A stretch of 54,430 nucleotides of DNA from Vulcanococcus sp. Clear-D1. Its GTDB lineage: Bacteria; Cyanobacteriota; Cyanobacteriia; PCC-6307; Cyanobiaceae. The position numbers and the translations under genes were made by a program. The notes under the pieces are model-generated. The model saw only the letters and a program-made list of their open reading frames with translations, ran no database searches and was not told the origin of the DNA. This document shows positions 36,658 through 44,992 of the stretch, piece after piece. Each line of letters opens with the position of its first letter. Within the stretch, counting starts at the first letter, position 1. The DNA is taken from positions 1-54,430 of the forward strand of contig NZ_JACVZV010000017.1 in the NCBI RefSeq assembly GCF_014654725.1, written 5' to 3'.

Positions 36658-37350
36658 ATGAAACGGCGAAGCTTGCTGCAATCAGCCCTTGGGACGGGTG
36701 GGCTTTTAAGCCTCGGCGGTTGTGCCCTCAATCCGCTGGGCCAAGAGGTGGCTCAACTCACCCGGCCCCTGAACGAGCGCATCGAAGCGTGGATGCAGGC
36801 AACGACTCCTGTTCCTGAATTCAAACGGAACCAGGTGGAGCCTGCGGCCCTGCTGGTGAATAGCTTCAACGGTATCCCAGAGATCAATCTAGACAACTTT
36901 TCACTCACCGTGGATGGATTGGTGCAACAACCGCAGCAATTGGGTCTGAGCACACTCGGCCAGCTCCCCCAGCAGGAGATCGTGATCCGGCACGTGTGCG
37001 TGGAAGGCTGGGCAGCCATCGTGGCCTGGGGAGGTGTGCGACTAGCGGATGTACTCAGGCTGGCAGAAGTCTCACCGCTGGCGGGATATGTGGCCTTCGA
37101 ATCAGCCGATGGATACTTCGAAACATGGGATCTGCGTACGGCGCTCCACCCCCAGACGTTGCTAGCGACTCAGATGAATGGTGCACCCTTACCTGTGGCC
37201 AATGGTGCACCACTACGGCTGACCTCCCCGCTGAAACTCGGCTACAAACTGAGCAAGTGGATCACCGCCATCCACGTGCTTGACACCCTGAATCCTCACC
37301 GGCTCGGCACATGGGAAGATCAAGGGTATGAGTGGTATGCAGGATTATGA
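36658..37350 (+). CDS. Molybdopterin-dependent oxidoreductase (sulfite oxidase fold)
   Basis: A 230-residue exported enzyme of the sulfite oxidase/YedY-MsrP superfamily. The N-terminus has a twin-arginine signal (MKRRSLLQS) and a lipobox-like LGGC22, so it may be a folded Tat-exported lipoprotein. Cys114 in IRHVCVEGW is the molybdenum ligand. The substrate-side residues around GYKLSKWITAI are kept. It is shorter than E. coli MsrP and lacks the dimerisation domain of eukaryotic sulfite oxidase. Family members reduce methionine sulfoxide or oxidise sulfite; the partner cytochrome b lies just upstream. Confidence 0.9.
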   Translation: MKRRSLLQSALGTGGLLSLGGCALNPLGQEVAQLTRPLNERIEAWMQATTPVPEFKRNQVEPAALLVNSFNGIPEINLDNFSLTVDGLVQQPQQLGLSTLGQLPQQEIVIRHVCVEGWAAIVAWGGVRLADVLRLAEVSPLAGYVAFESADGYFETWDLRTALHPQTLLATQMNGAPLPVANGAPLRLTSPLKLGYKLSKWITAIHVLDTLNPHRLGTWEDQGYEWYAGL

Positions 37351-37394
37351 AAGACTTGACTACTTCAGACCAGTAAATTCAAACAGAATCAAGA

Positions 37395-38441
37395 GTGAAC
37401 TACAACCAGGCTCGAGCCAAAATAAGCCAAGCCCCCGGCAGCACTGGGATCGCACTCGCTTTAGCCACGACCGGTCTCGAGGCTCTCCAGCCCCTAGCCC
37501 TGGTGCTCGCCTATCAACTGGGCTCCACGCGATTAGTGAATGGGCACAACCCAATTAACTTCTGCAATGGCCTACTGTTCGGCAACGCTTTCAGCTTGGC
37601 AGCACTATTGCTGGCAAGGCGCTGCCAGAGGCAGCAAAACAAACCACACAGAGAGCAGAATACTGCGTGGAACTGGACACTGGCAGCCAGATCCCTGCTC
37701 CCAATTGGATTTAACGCGCTGCTAGAAGTAGCGCTAGTGATCGCCTTTTCTCGGATTAATGCCATCCAGGTGACCCTCACCGTGGCCTGCACGGCTATCG
37801 CATTAATGGCCTGGGACTGCCTTGATCAACGCAAAGCACCGAAGATTGTCCCAACGATAGGAGCAGTTCTTGTAGCACTGTCCGCATGGATTGCGCTGGG
37901 GCCAGAAAAAGACACCTCCGCAGGCATAGGACTCAGCTCGATGGGAGCCAATCTGATACCCAATACAACAGTTGGCAATGGCTTACTCCTGGCCCTCATC
38001 CTTGGCCTGAGCGTGCTCTATTTCAAATGTTCAGAGCCCGTGACACGGGAAGCCGACATTTTTTCCTACGCCATCTGGCAGACCGGCGTACAAACAGTTG
38101 TTTTCTTGATTTGGGCGACGACGACGTTTGGCTTTGCCCATCTCTATGATCTACGATCTTCTCTCCTGTGGCAAGCAATGCTGGTCTACGGAGGCGTGAT
38201 CTCCACAGCGTACACATTAGTGGAGGCGGCTGCACTAGCCAAAGCAGGCGGAACACTCGTGGCCCTCTGCGAGGGCTTTCTACCCTTTGCGAGCGGATTG
38301 CTCGCGTGGCTTTTGTTAAGAGAGCAACTAACCCTGAATCTTGTCGTCAGCTGCCTGATTGCGGCGGCCGGCATTGGCCTGATTGAGGCCCAAAAGCTAA
38401 GTAGCCGAGATCAGGCCGTAATCAGCACTCCACCAAACTAA
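37395..38441 (+). CDS. DMT/EamA-type permease (copy 1)
   Basis: A 348-residue protein with about ten membrane helices in two halves, as in the drug/metabolite transporter superfamily. The first half has NPINFCNGLLFGNAFSLA, the second TAYTLVEAAALAKAGG and LLLREQLTLNLVVSC, which are typical EamA spacing and turn motifs. It is a distant relative of the permease at 40594, with a shared F-C-N motif early in each. The start is GTG at 37395, 44 bp after the molybdoenzyme. Substrate unknown. Confidence 0.82.
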   Translation: MNYNQARAKISQAPGSTGIALALATTGLEALQPLALVLAYQLGSTRLVNGHNPINFCNGLLFGNAFSLAALLLARRCQRQQNKPHREQNTAWNWTLAARSLLPIGFNALLEVALVIAFSRINAIQVTLTVACTAIALMAWDCLDQRKAPKIVPTIGAVLVALSAWIALGPEKDTSAGIGLSSMGANLIPNTTVGNGLLLALILGLSVLYFKCSEPVTREADIFSYAIWQTGVQTVVFLIWATTTFGFAHLYDLRSSLLWQAMLVYGGVISTAYTLVEAAALAKAGGTLVALCEGFLPFASGLLAWLLLREQLTLNLVVSCLIAAAGIGLIEAQKLSSRDQAVISTPPN

Positions 38442-38563
38442 CCATTTTTCTGAATGAACCAGGTCAGTTGCCACGCCGAAATACGTTCCCACTGATCAAC
38501 CAACACAACCGAAGACAACCAGCGGAAACAGCTGTAGCTTCCAGGACATCTAGAGACCGATCC

Positions 38564-39844
38564 ATGGGCCTGCTGCTGTTGAAAGGGCTGGTGGCCGGGC
38601 TCGCCGCTGGCACCGTTGCCACCTTTGGGATCCTCACCCTCCTACCTGCCTCACCCCAAGCGAATGCCTTGGAGCGCGCACAAGCCGGCCTGCGCCAGAC
38701 CACATCCGGAGCAGGCCTTGGAGGGCTGGCAGGCCTGCTGTGGGGCGCAGCCGAACAGCGCCGTCGCCGCCGCAACCCCTGGCAGGGATGGCGACGCTTT
38801 GTAGTGCAGCGCAAGCACCGAGAGAGCGCCGAGATCACATCGTTTGAGCTGCGCCCCGTGGACGGGGGGCCTTTACCTCGCTTTCTGGCAGGCCAATTTC
38901 TCACGCTTGAACTGCAGATCCCCGGACAGGCCAAGCCAGTACTCCGCACCTACTCGCTGTCCGACTATCCCGGTAGCGATGCCCCCCCCGATCACTACCG
39001 CATCTCAGTGAAGCGCGAACCGGCTCCAAAGGGGCTCGACGTACCTCCCGGCCTTGCCTCCACATACCTGCATGATCAGGTGGAGGAAGGCACAAACCTC
39101 AACATTCGCCCGCCGGCGGGCAACTTCGTGCTCGACAGCGACAGCACCGAGGCCATCGTGCTGGTGAGCAATGGCGTGGGGATTACCCCGATGCTCGCGA
39201 TGCTCAAAGCCGCCCTGAAGCTCTGCCCGCAACGGCCCATCTGGTTTGTGCATGGCTGCCGGAACAGTGACTATCACGCCTTTCAGAGCGATGTGGAAGC
39301 GCTGGCGGGTGCACACCCCAGCCTGCACCTACACGTGGCCTATAGCCGGCCAAGGCCAGACGATGAAGGGCATTACCAAAGCCAGGGCTATGTGGATGGC
39401 GCGCTGCTGCAACAGCTGATCCAGGGGCCAGCCGCCTACTACCTCTGCGGTTCACCTGCCTTTATGGACAGCCTGGTGATGGCGCTGCAACAAGCCGGAA
39501 TAGAGCCGGAGGCGATTCGGTTCGAACGATTCAGCCAGGCTCCCCGTGCGACGCCAACGACAACAGCTACGCCTGTGAACTCCTGTGAAGTGCAGTTCTG
39601 CCGCAGCGACCGCAGGGTCACCTGGGATGGGAGCAATCCGGAACAGAGCCTGCTGGAGCTGGCCGAGGCGAACGGTGTAAGGCCTCCATCGGCCTGCAGA
39701 GCCGGCGTGTGCGGCACCTGCACCACTCGCGTGCGAAGCGGCAAGGTCGACTACCTAGCGGATCCAACTGCGGTGGTGCCACCAGGATCAGCTTTGATCT
39801 GCATCGCCCGCCCGGCCAGCGACACGCTGGAATTAGATCAGTGA
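38564..39844 (+). CDS. Membrane-anchored FAD/NAD(P)H 2Fe-2S oxidoreductase
   Basis: A 426-residue reductase with an N-terminal hydrophobic anchor (MGLLLLKGLVAGLAAG), an FNR-type FAD domain (RTYSLSDYP), a NAD(P)H-binding domain (LVSNGVGITPML) and a C-terminal plant-type ferredoxin domain with Cys ligands in CRAGVCGTC plus a later ALICIA cysteine. The order matches flavohemoglobin-like or HCP-type NADH oxidoreductases that feed electrons from NAD(P)H to an acceptor. The DUF4079 membrane protein right after it is a candidate acceptor. TTG at 38468 would add a polar 32-residue leader and is less likely than the ATG used. Confidence 0.88.
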   Translation: MGLLLLKGLVAGLAAGTVATFGILTLLPASPQANALERAQAGLRQTTSGAGLGGLAGLLWGAAEQRRRRRNPWQGWRRFVVQRKHRESAEITSFELRPVDGGPLPRFLAGQFLTLELQIPGQAKPVLRTYSLSDYPGSDAPPDHYRISVKREPAPKGLDVPPGLASTYLHDQVEEGTNLNIRPPAGNFVLDSDSTEAIVLVSNGVGITPMLAMLKAALKLCPQRPIWFVHGCRNSDYHAFQSDVEALAGAHPSLHLHVAYSRPRPDDEGHYQSQGYVDGALLQQLIQGPAAYYLCGSPAFMDSLVMALQQAGIEPEAIRFERFSQAPRATPTTTATPVNSCEVQFCRSDRRVTWDGSNPEQSLLELAEANGVRPPSACRAGVCGTCTTRVRSGKVDYLADPTAVVPPGSALICIARPASDTLELDQ

Positions 39845-39916
39845 CGAATGGAGCAGAACACGTTGACCCCGTGTTCTGCATCGCCAATCCTGGGTGCATG
39901 CCTCCCGACGGTCGCA

Positions 39917-40627
39917 ATGCAAGGCGTTGATTGGTTAACAATCGTGCATCCCGCGTTAGCGGTGGTGTTGATCTATCCATTAATTGGCATGGTGGTGCGG
40001 CTGGGTGTCCTGGCACGCCAACGACGTCTCGGCGATCACAAAATCGCTGTCACCAGCGGGAGTGAACACACCGATCTGGGCCGTTGGCTCTCTGCGGGTG
40101 TGGTGATCATCGTGCTGATCGCACTGGTGGCGGCAATCGTGACCCATCAACCGCTGAGTGCCTTCACTGGTGGTGTGCCCAGAGGTCTGCTTTTGCTGTT
40201 GGTGCTGCTGGGCACCATCGTTTCCCTGGCAGCTCTGTGGCACGCCACCAGCAAAGCCATGCGTTTGCTATTTGCTTTGCTGACATGGGTAGGTGTGATC
40301 AGCCTGGGAGCTCAGCCGGAGGTATGGAGGCTGAGTGACAACCCCCTCGATCCACAGTTCTGGCAGTCGCACTACTGGGCAGGAGTAGCGGTCACTGGCC
40401 TAATGCTGTTTTCACTGGGGGCACGGCCAGAGATTCTGCGGCAGTTGCGCTGGCGCCGAGTCCATGTGGCCGCAAATCTGCTCGCTGCAGTGTTATTCAC
40501 CATTCAAGGCATCACCGGCACCCGTGATCTGCTGGAGATCCCGCTTGGCTGGCAGAAACCCACGCTCTATCAATGTGATTGGTCAGCCATGACATGCCCG
40601 CCGCTAGCCACAAAGGCGGCGCCTTGA
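39917..40627 (+). CDS. DUF4079 membrane protein, possible b-type cytochrome
   Basis: A 236-residue membrane protein of DUF4079, found in cyanobacteria and plants. About six helices are seen. Histidines sit within or near helices at IVHPALAVV, ALWHATSKAMR, WQSHYWAGVAV and RRVHVAANL, the paired arrangement used by b561-like cytochromes to hold two hemes; this is my inference, not a known property. The ending IQGITGTRDLLEIP is a family signature. ATG at 39917 was preferred; ATG at 39848 would add 23 residues without helix. It sits just after the 2Fe-2S reductase. Confidence 0.78.
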   Translation: MQGVDWLTIVHPALAVVLIYPLIGMVVRLGVLARQRRLGDHKIAVTSGSEHTDLGRWLSAGVVIIVLIALVAAIVTHQPLSAFTGGVPRGLLLLLVLLGTIVSLAALWHATSKAMRLLFALLTWVGVISLGAQPEVWRLSDNPLDPQFWQSHYWAGVAVTGLMLFSLGARPEILRQLRWRRVHVAANLLAAVLFTIQGITGTRDLLEIPLGWQKPTLYQCDWSAMTCPPLATKAAP

Positions 40628-41583
40628 GAAGCGGAGTCGGCTACCTTGCGCTGTTCATCCTGTTGCGCGGCAGTGACACCACGTTGCTCAAACTGCTACA
40701 GCGTGCCGGAGAAGCCACTCATGCGGCCGGTGGGCCTGAAGCGATCAGCTTCTGCAACGTCTTTTTCTTCTCAAGCTTGATCACAGGGCTAGCGCTTCTG
40801 CTGATTGATCGGGAGGGGGTGCAACGTCAGCTACCGTCGCTTAATCCAGAGGATCGCTGGTTACTCGCGCTGCAGAGCTTCAGCGGCTTTTTTCTGGGCC
40901 CCATGTGTTTTTATTTGGCGCTGGATCGGCTCAGCGTGGTGGAACAGACCCTGTTGTTCAGCCTCACGGTACCCACCACATCTTTATTAGCTCGTGCACT
41001 CATTAGGGAAGCATTGCCCCGCAGCTTTGCCCTGACCTGCGCCATGATCTCCTGCGGGTTGCTGCTAGCCAACCACACAAAGTTGGGAATGAAGATGGTT
41101 GTTCCTGTCGACTTTCGCGGTGTGCTGTGGGCGCTATTGGGTGTGATGGCGTTCGGTATCAGCGCCGTGATCAATCGTCTTGCAGTCAGGCGAGGGTTAG
41201 GGATTGGTTTCACGGTAGGGATCAACAGCCTGGCGGCCGCCGCCGCATTCGCTGTGATTGCACTTGTGCTGTTTGGCCCCAGCCATTTTTTATATCTCAA
41301 AAGCTGGTGGGTACTGGGAGTGATCGGCGGCTATGCGCTGATCATCACTCTGGGTAGCCAATGGAGCCTGATGAAGAGCTACGTGCAGCTACCTGTGGCC
41401 AGGGTGAGCGTTTGGGCATCGCTCACCATCGTGATCGCTCTAGTGGAAGCCCGTCTGCTGCTGGAAGAGAAGCTCAGTGGGTTATCGCTGGTGGGAGCTG
41501 CGCTGATCCTGGTCGCGGTCGGACTGAATACATTGGCGTCAACCTCAGACAACCAGGCTGACAGGCTCCAAAGGGCCATCTAG
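40594..41583 (+). CDS. DMT/EamA-type permease (copy 2)
   Basis: A 329-residue, ten-helix permease of the EamA/DMT superfamily: AISFCNVFFFSSLITGLALLL near the start, LDRLSVVEQTLLFSLTVPT in the first half, and SLTIVIALVEARLLLEEKLSG at the end, as in exporters such as RhaT and YdcZ relatives. It overlaps the 3' end of the DUF4079 gene by 34 bp, so it is in the same transcript. The ATG at 40594 lies five codons after a TTG. Paralogous to the permease at 37395. Confidence 0.82.
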   Translation: MPAASHKGGALRSGVGYLALFILLRGSDTTLLKLLQRAGEATHAAGGPEAISFCNVFFFSSLITGLALLLIDREGVQRQLPSLNPEDRWLLALQSFSGFFLGPMCFYLALDRLSVVEQTLLFSLTVPTTSLLARALIREALPRSFALTCAMISCGLLLANHTKLGMKMVVPVDFRGVLWALLGVMAFGISAVINRLAVRRGLGIGFTVGINSLAAAAAFAVIALVLFGPSHFLYLKSWWVLGVIGGYALIITLGSQWSLMKSYVQLPVARVSVWASLTIVIALVEARLLLEEKLSGLSLVGAALILVAVGLNTLASTSDNQADRLQRAI

Positions 41584-41618
41584 GGTTCTGAGGTCAAGTT
41601 TGACGAGCCGAACGATCC

Positions 41619-42074
41619 ATGTTCAAGGCAACCGCGATTCTCGCTCTGAGCCTCGGAGCTGTCGCCACTGTGCCAAGCGTCAGCGCTGTGACGCCACCGA
41701 CGCAACAACTCATCGCTGCGGCCCAGAGCAAATCCATCGCCTTTCAGAAGGCTGAAGCACCGGTTACCGGAAGCTTCACAGTGAAGCAACAGGATGGCAA
41801 AACCAATCTGGTGTTCAGCAAAGACTTCAGCACGAATCCTCAGGCACCTGCCTTGCAGGTCGTGCTGCTGAAGTCGGCTACACCGCTGAAGAGCCTGAAG
41901 GCTCCCCACTACCCTCTCGGCGCCGGCACCTACACGCAAGTTGCGCCGCTGAAGAGCGCCAAAGGCGCACAGACATACACACTCCCCGCTGGAGTTGACT
42001 TGAAAGCCTTCGGGTCGGTGCTGATCTGGTGCAAGGTGGCGAACGCCACGATGGCCTGGGCACCGTTGAAGTGA
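41619..42074 (+). CDS. Exported DM13-domain protein
   Basis: A 151-residue secreted protein: signal peptide MFKATAILALSLGAVATVPSVSA, then a DM13 domain from about residue 45 (TGSFTVKQQDGKTNLVFSKDF, LPAGVDLKAFGSVLIWCKVANATMAWA). DM13 domains are often next to DOMON or cytochrome-like domains and were proposed to take part in redox reactions through the conserved cysteine of the IWC motif. It lies among redox genes here, which fits that proposal. Confidence 0.85.
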   Translation: MFKATAILALSLGAVATVPSVSAVTPPTQQLIAAAQSKSIAFQKAEAPVTGSFTVKQQDGKTNLVFSKDFSTNPQAPALQVVLLKSATPLKSLKAPHYPLGAGTYTQVAPLKSAKGAQTYTLPAGVDLKAFGSVLIWCKVANATMAWAPLK

Positions 42075-42113
42075 GCTGGAATGGGGCCCTCTGGGCCTCA
42101 CCCTCTCTAAACC

Positions 42114-42644
42114 ATGAAGATCTCATCACGAGTCGCTCTGACAATCCTGATCACGCTCTGCAGTGCGTGGAACCAGTGCGCTCAGGCTTCAACGCCATTT
42201 GACGCGATTACCACACCACTGGAACCGGCAGCTTTGCCTGTTCCCAGCGAACCGCCGGCTGATCGGAGGTTGTTGATCAATGGAGCGCCTCTCACCGCTC
42301 CATTGGGTGGGGCCGTGAGCCGAACACTATACAAACAGCAAGTGGGAACGGAGGAGCGAGTGGTGGAAATCACCACCCGCCAAGCTGGCTATCGGGGGCC
42401 TATCCATTACCATCCGCGTTCAGTAACAAGCTGCCTTCTGGAAGGGTCAGTCACGCGCTACATCGATGGGCAACAACCGCAACGGCTTGTAGCAGGTAAC
42501 TGTTTCACTATGCCTGCCAACACCCGTGTAGCGGTGGTGGCAGGACCCAATGGATACAGCATGCTCGACGTGTTTGTGAAGGATCCATCAGCTCCGATCT
42601 GGTTACCACTGGAGTCGTCGAGTCAATTTGACCACGTCCATTGA
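42114..42644 (+). CDS. Exported cupin-domain protein
   Basis: A 176-residue protein with a signal peptide (MKISSRVALTILITLCSAW, cleavage near CAQAS) and one small beta-barrel cupin (residues 85-165). The metal-binding histidines are in IHYHPRSV; the usual second motif is reduced to GNCFTMPANTRVAV. It may bind a metal or small molecule in the periplasm. The stop overlaps the TTG start of the frameshifted MFS gene (TTGA), tying the two together. Confidence 0.8.
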   Translation: MKISSRVALTILITLCSAWNQCAQASTPFDAITTPLEPAALPVPSEPPADRRLLINGAPLTAPLGGAVSRTLYKQQVGTEERVVEITTRQAGYRGPIHYHPRSVTSCLLEGSVTRYIDGQQPQRLVAGNCFTMPANTRVAVVAGPNGYSMLDVFVKDPSAPIWLPLESSSQFDHVH

Positions 42645-43832
42645 CACGCTTCGGTGAGGCTAAGCAGATTCTGCCGGGCTCGCTTCTGGTGCTCTGGCAA
42701 ATCAGCTTTCAACTCCTTTACGGGCTGCTGGACGATGCGATCGCAGCAGATCTACACCTGCCACTTATGGAGCAGGCGTGGCTTGGCCTCACATTCTTGG
42801 TGCCTTATGCCGCGATGCAATGGCGAGCTGGTCAACTGATCGATCGCTGGAGTGCACAACGGGTACTTGGCTTGGCGGCCCTGGGGTGTGCTGTAGGCGC
42901 AGGGCTCTTTGCATCTGCCACCACGCACGAAATGGTATTCGCTGGGCGATTGCTCACGGGTGCTTCAGCTGCCTTTGCGTTTCCATCAGTAGCGCAACTG
43001 CTGAGGTTTAGTTGTAGCGGCCGTCAATTCGGTTTGGCTATGGCCATACTGGAAAGCTGCATCGGCTTTGGTTCAGCGGCCGCCGCGATGTTTCTGCTCT
43101 GGGCACCCGACTTGTCGTGGCGCACCGTCAGCATGGTGGAAGCTCTGCTGGCGCTGATCTTGGCGACTTGGATGGCAAGGGGTTGTTATCAGGCTTGGCG
43201 TAAAGACGTGTCGATGGTGCACCTAGAAACAGAAGGACAACAGAAGCAGAAACTACTGGTGCAGTGGTCGGTGGTGTGGGCTGCATCGGGTGTGTATGCG
43301 TGGGAGGCAGGCATGGTGTTTGCATTCGGAGGGTTCTGGAGCCTCTGGCTGGAGCGTCAGCAACTGTTGACGATGCGGGAGGTGACGCAGAGCAGCCTGT
43401 TGCTGTTCCTAGCCGTCGGTGCAGGAACAGTCTTCTTCGGGATACTATCGAGAGGCCGACATTTTCGCTGTTGGTTGATGCTGATTGGCACAACAACAGG
43501 CGGAATGGTCTTGCTGAGCCTTCTGCGGTTGCCTGTGGCTGAACAAGGCCAGTTTCATCTCCCTGCGTTGGTGATCTTCGGCTTGAGCACAGCAGTGGGT
43601 GGCCTTGCCTTCGGAGAAGCTGGGCTAGCAGTTGCTCCAGGAAGAGTTGCTCAGGTGGTTGGGCTGGTCAACGGGATTGGTTGTTTAACGGGGGGGCATC
43701 TTTCAAGTGCTGCCGACAAGCCTGATGCTTCGATCTGGAATCGAAGCGAACGTCATGATGTGGTTTGGGCTGCTGGCGTTGATTGGGTGGCTATCAGCCA
43801 TCGTCTTATGGAATCAGCGCTTAGGTTCATAG
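42641..43832 (+). pseudogene. MFS transporter with a one-base frameshift
   Basis: A permease gene whose protein would be 396 residues with about twelve helices. The frame is correct to GLVNGIGCLTGG; then a run of seven G (43690-43696) shifts it. Removing one G restores GGIFQVLPTSLMLRSG and a last helix FGLLALIGWLSAIVLWNQR ending at the TAG at 43830-43832. As given, the frame instead reads on to 43990 through a non-membrane tail. It is either truncated by mutation, a homopolymer sequencing error, or a site of slippage. It starts with TTG overlapping the cupin stop. Confidence 0.8.
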
Positions 43833-44317
43833 ACTTGACAATTTGGCCATACACTTACCACTCAAACACCAACACAAACTGGACTCAGAGTGGTGACAAC
43901 CTGGAGCCAGCTCGAGGAAATGGAACGACCATCAGGATGAGAATCACACGGTCTGTCGGACATCGAGAGGTGGATTACTGGAACTCGTGATACCTGCGCC
44001 GTCGAAGGGTGCTGGGCTACATCAAAGGGACGCTATTACTCATCCTTCCCAAACTGGCAAAGGGATCAACGGCAGGGGCAGCATCACGACGCAAGCCAAA
44101 AGGCTGTGCAGAGCAACCTTGCGGACGGCGCGCCATTTAAACCTGGCCGGAGCCTTCCCATTGATACCGAACAACTTCATGCTTAGCCAGATACTGTTAG
44201 CGAGATTGCAGTTAACAAGATGAGCAAGCAAGAGAGCGGCTGGCCATCGATCGAGCGCCGCCGCGAGATGGCGAATATAGTTGGCATCTCGCAAATCATT
44301 CCCGGAGCCAACTAGAT
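43833..44317. other. 485-bp region without a convincing gene
   Basis: This gap after the broken MFS gene has no recognisable protein or tRNA. Reading both strands, only weak frames remain, for instance a 94-codon minus-strand frame (44040-44324) with no family match. A hairpin with eight-pair arms (44263-44270 and 44285-44292, loop 14) lies just before the VOC gene and has no T-run, so it is not a standard terminator. Decayed mobile DNA is possible but not shown. Confidence 0.5.
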
Positions 44318-44845
44318 ATGACAATTGACCATCTCAGTTTCGGAACACTCGATTTGAGTGCCACACGCCGCTTCTACGAAGACCAGCTGGGGTTCCCCGT
44401 GCTGATCCATGAGTACCTAAAAATGGAGGAAGGCGGCTGGGTTGATCACATCTTCTTTGATTGTGGCGGTGGATGCGCCTTGGCATTCATGCAGTGGCAT
44501 GATGTTCCTGGCGTTCCAGATCTATTTGATCCCAGCATTAATCGAGGACTCGGTGTGCCCAACGGCACTTATCATTTCGCCTTACGTTGCGCGAATCAGG
44601 TAGAGCTGGCAGAACGCCGTCAGGAACTGATGGAGAGAGGTGTCGTTGTAGGCCCGCTTATCAGCCTCAATCCGTATCAGTCCTTTTTCCTTGAAGATCC
44701 AGTCAATGGTCTGCGGATGGAATACACCACGCGGTTACGCGTTCCCAATGCGACAGATCGCGATCCCGGCAAGCGTCAGTTCCCAGCTAACTTGGCACTG
44801 TTCGAGCTAGCAGCTCAGCCGAACGAGGGAGAGCAAATGAAATGA
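44318..44845 (+). CDS. VOC/glyoxalase-family protein
   Basis: A 175-residue protein with the vicinal-oxygen-chelate fold: IDHLSFGTLDLSATRRFYEDQLGFPV at the start (first metal-binding histidine) and a second half with NGTYHFALRC and FLEDPVNGLRMEY (second histidine and glutamate). Such proteins are dioxygenases, glyoxalases or resistance proteins; which one is not clear. It stands alone, convergent with the Gfo/Idh/MocA gene. Confidence 0.88.
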   Translation: MTIDHLSFGTLDLSATRRFYEDQLGFPVLIHEYLKMEEGGWVDHIFFDCGGGCALAFMQWHDVPGVPDLFDPSINRGLGVPNGTYHFALRCANQVELAERRQELMERGVVVGPLISLNPYQSFFLEDPVNGLRMEYTTRLRVPNATDRDPGKRQFPANLALFELAAQPNEGEQMK

Positions 44846-44992
44846 GGGTATTTCGAATTCTGGCCTCGATGGAGGCAACTAGATGTGATTGGATTTCCGG
44901 TACAAAAAGTCTGTAATCGCAAGGATTCTAACAAGACCATCCAGGCAGATCGGCACAGCGATCCTGAGTGAATCAAACCAGATGTCTTGATC

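Noticed and set aside
44040-44324. 94-codon minus-strand frame in the 485-bp gap, possible transposase remnant
   Set aside because: No transposase motif, terminal repeats or target duplication visible.
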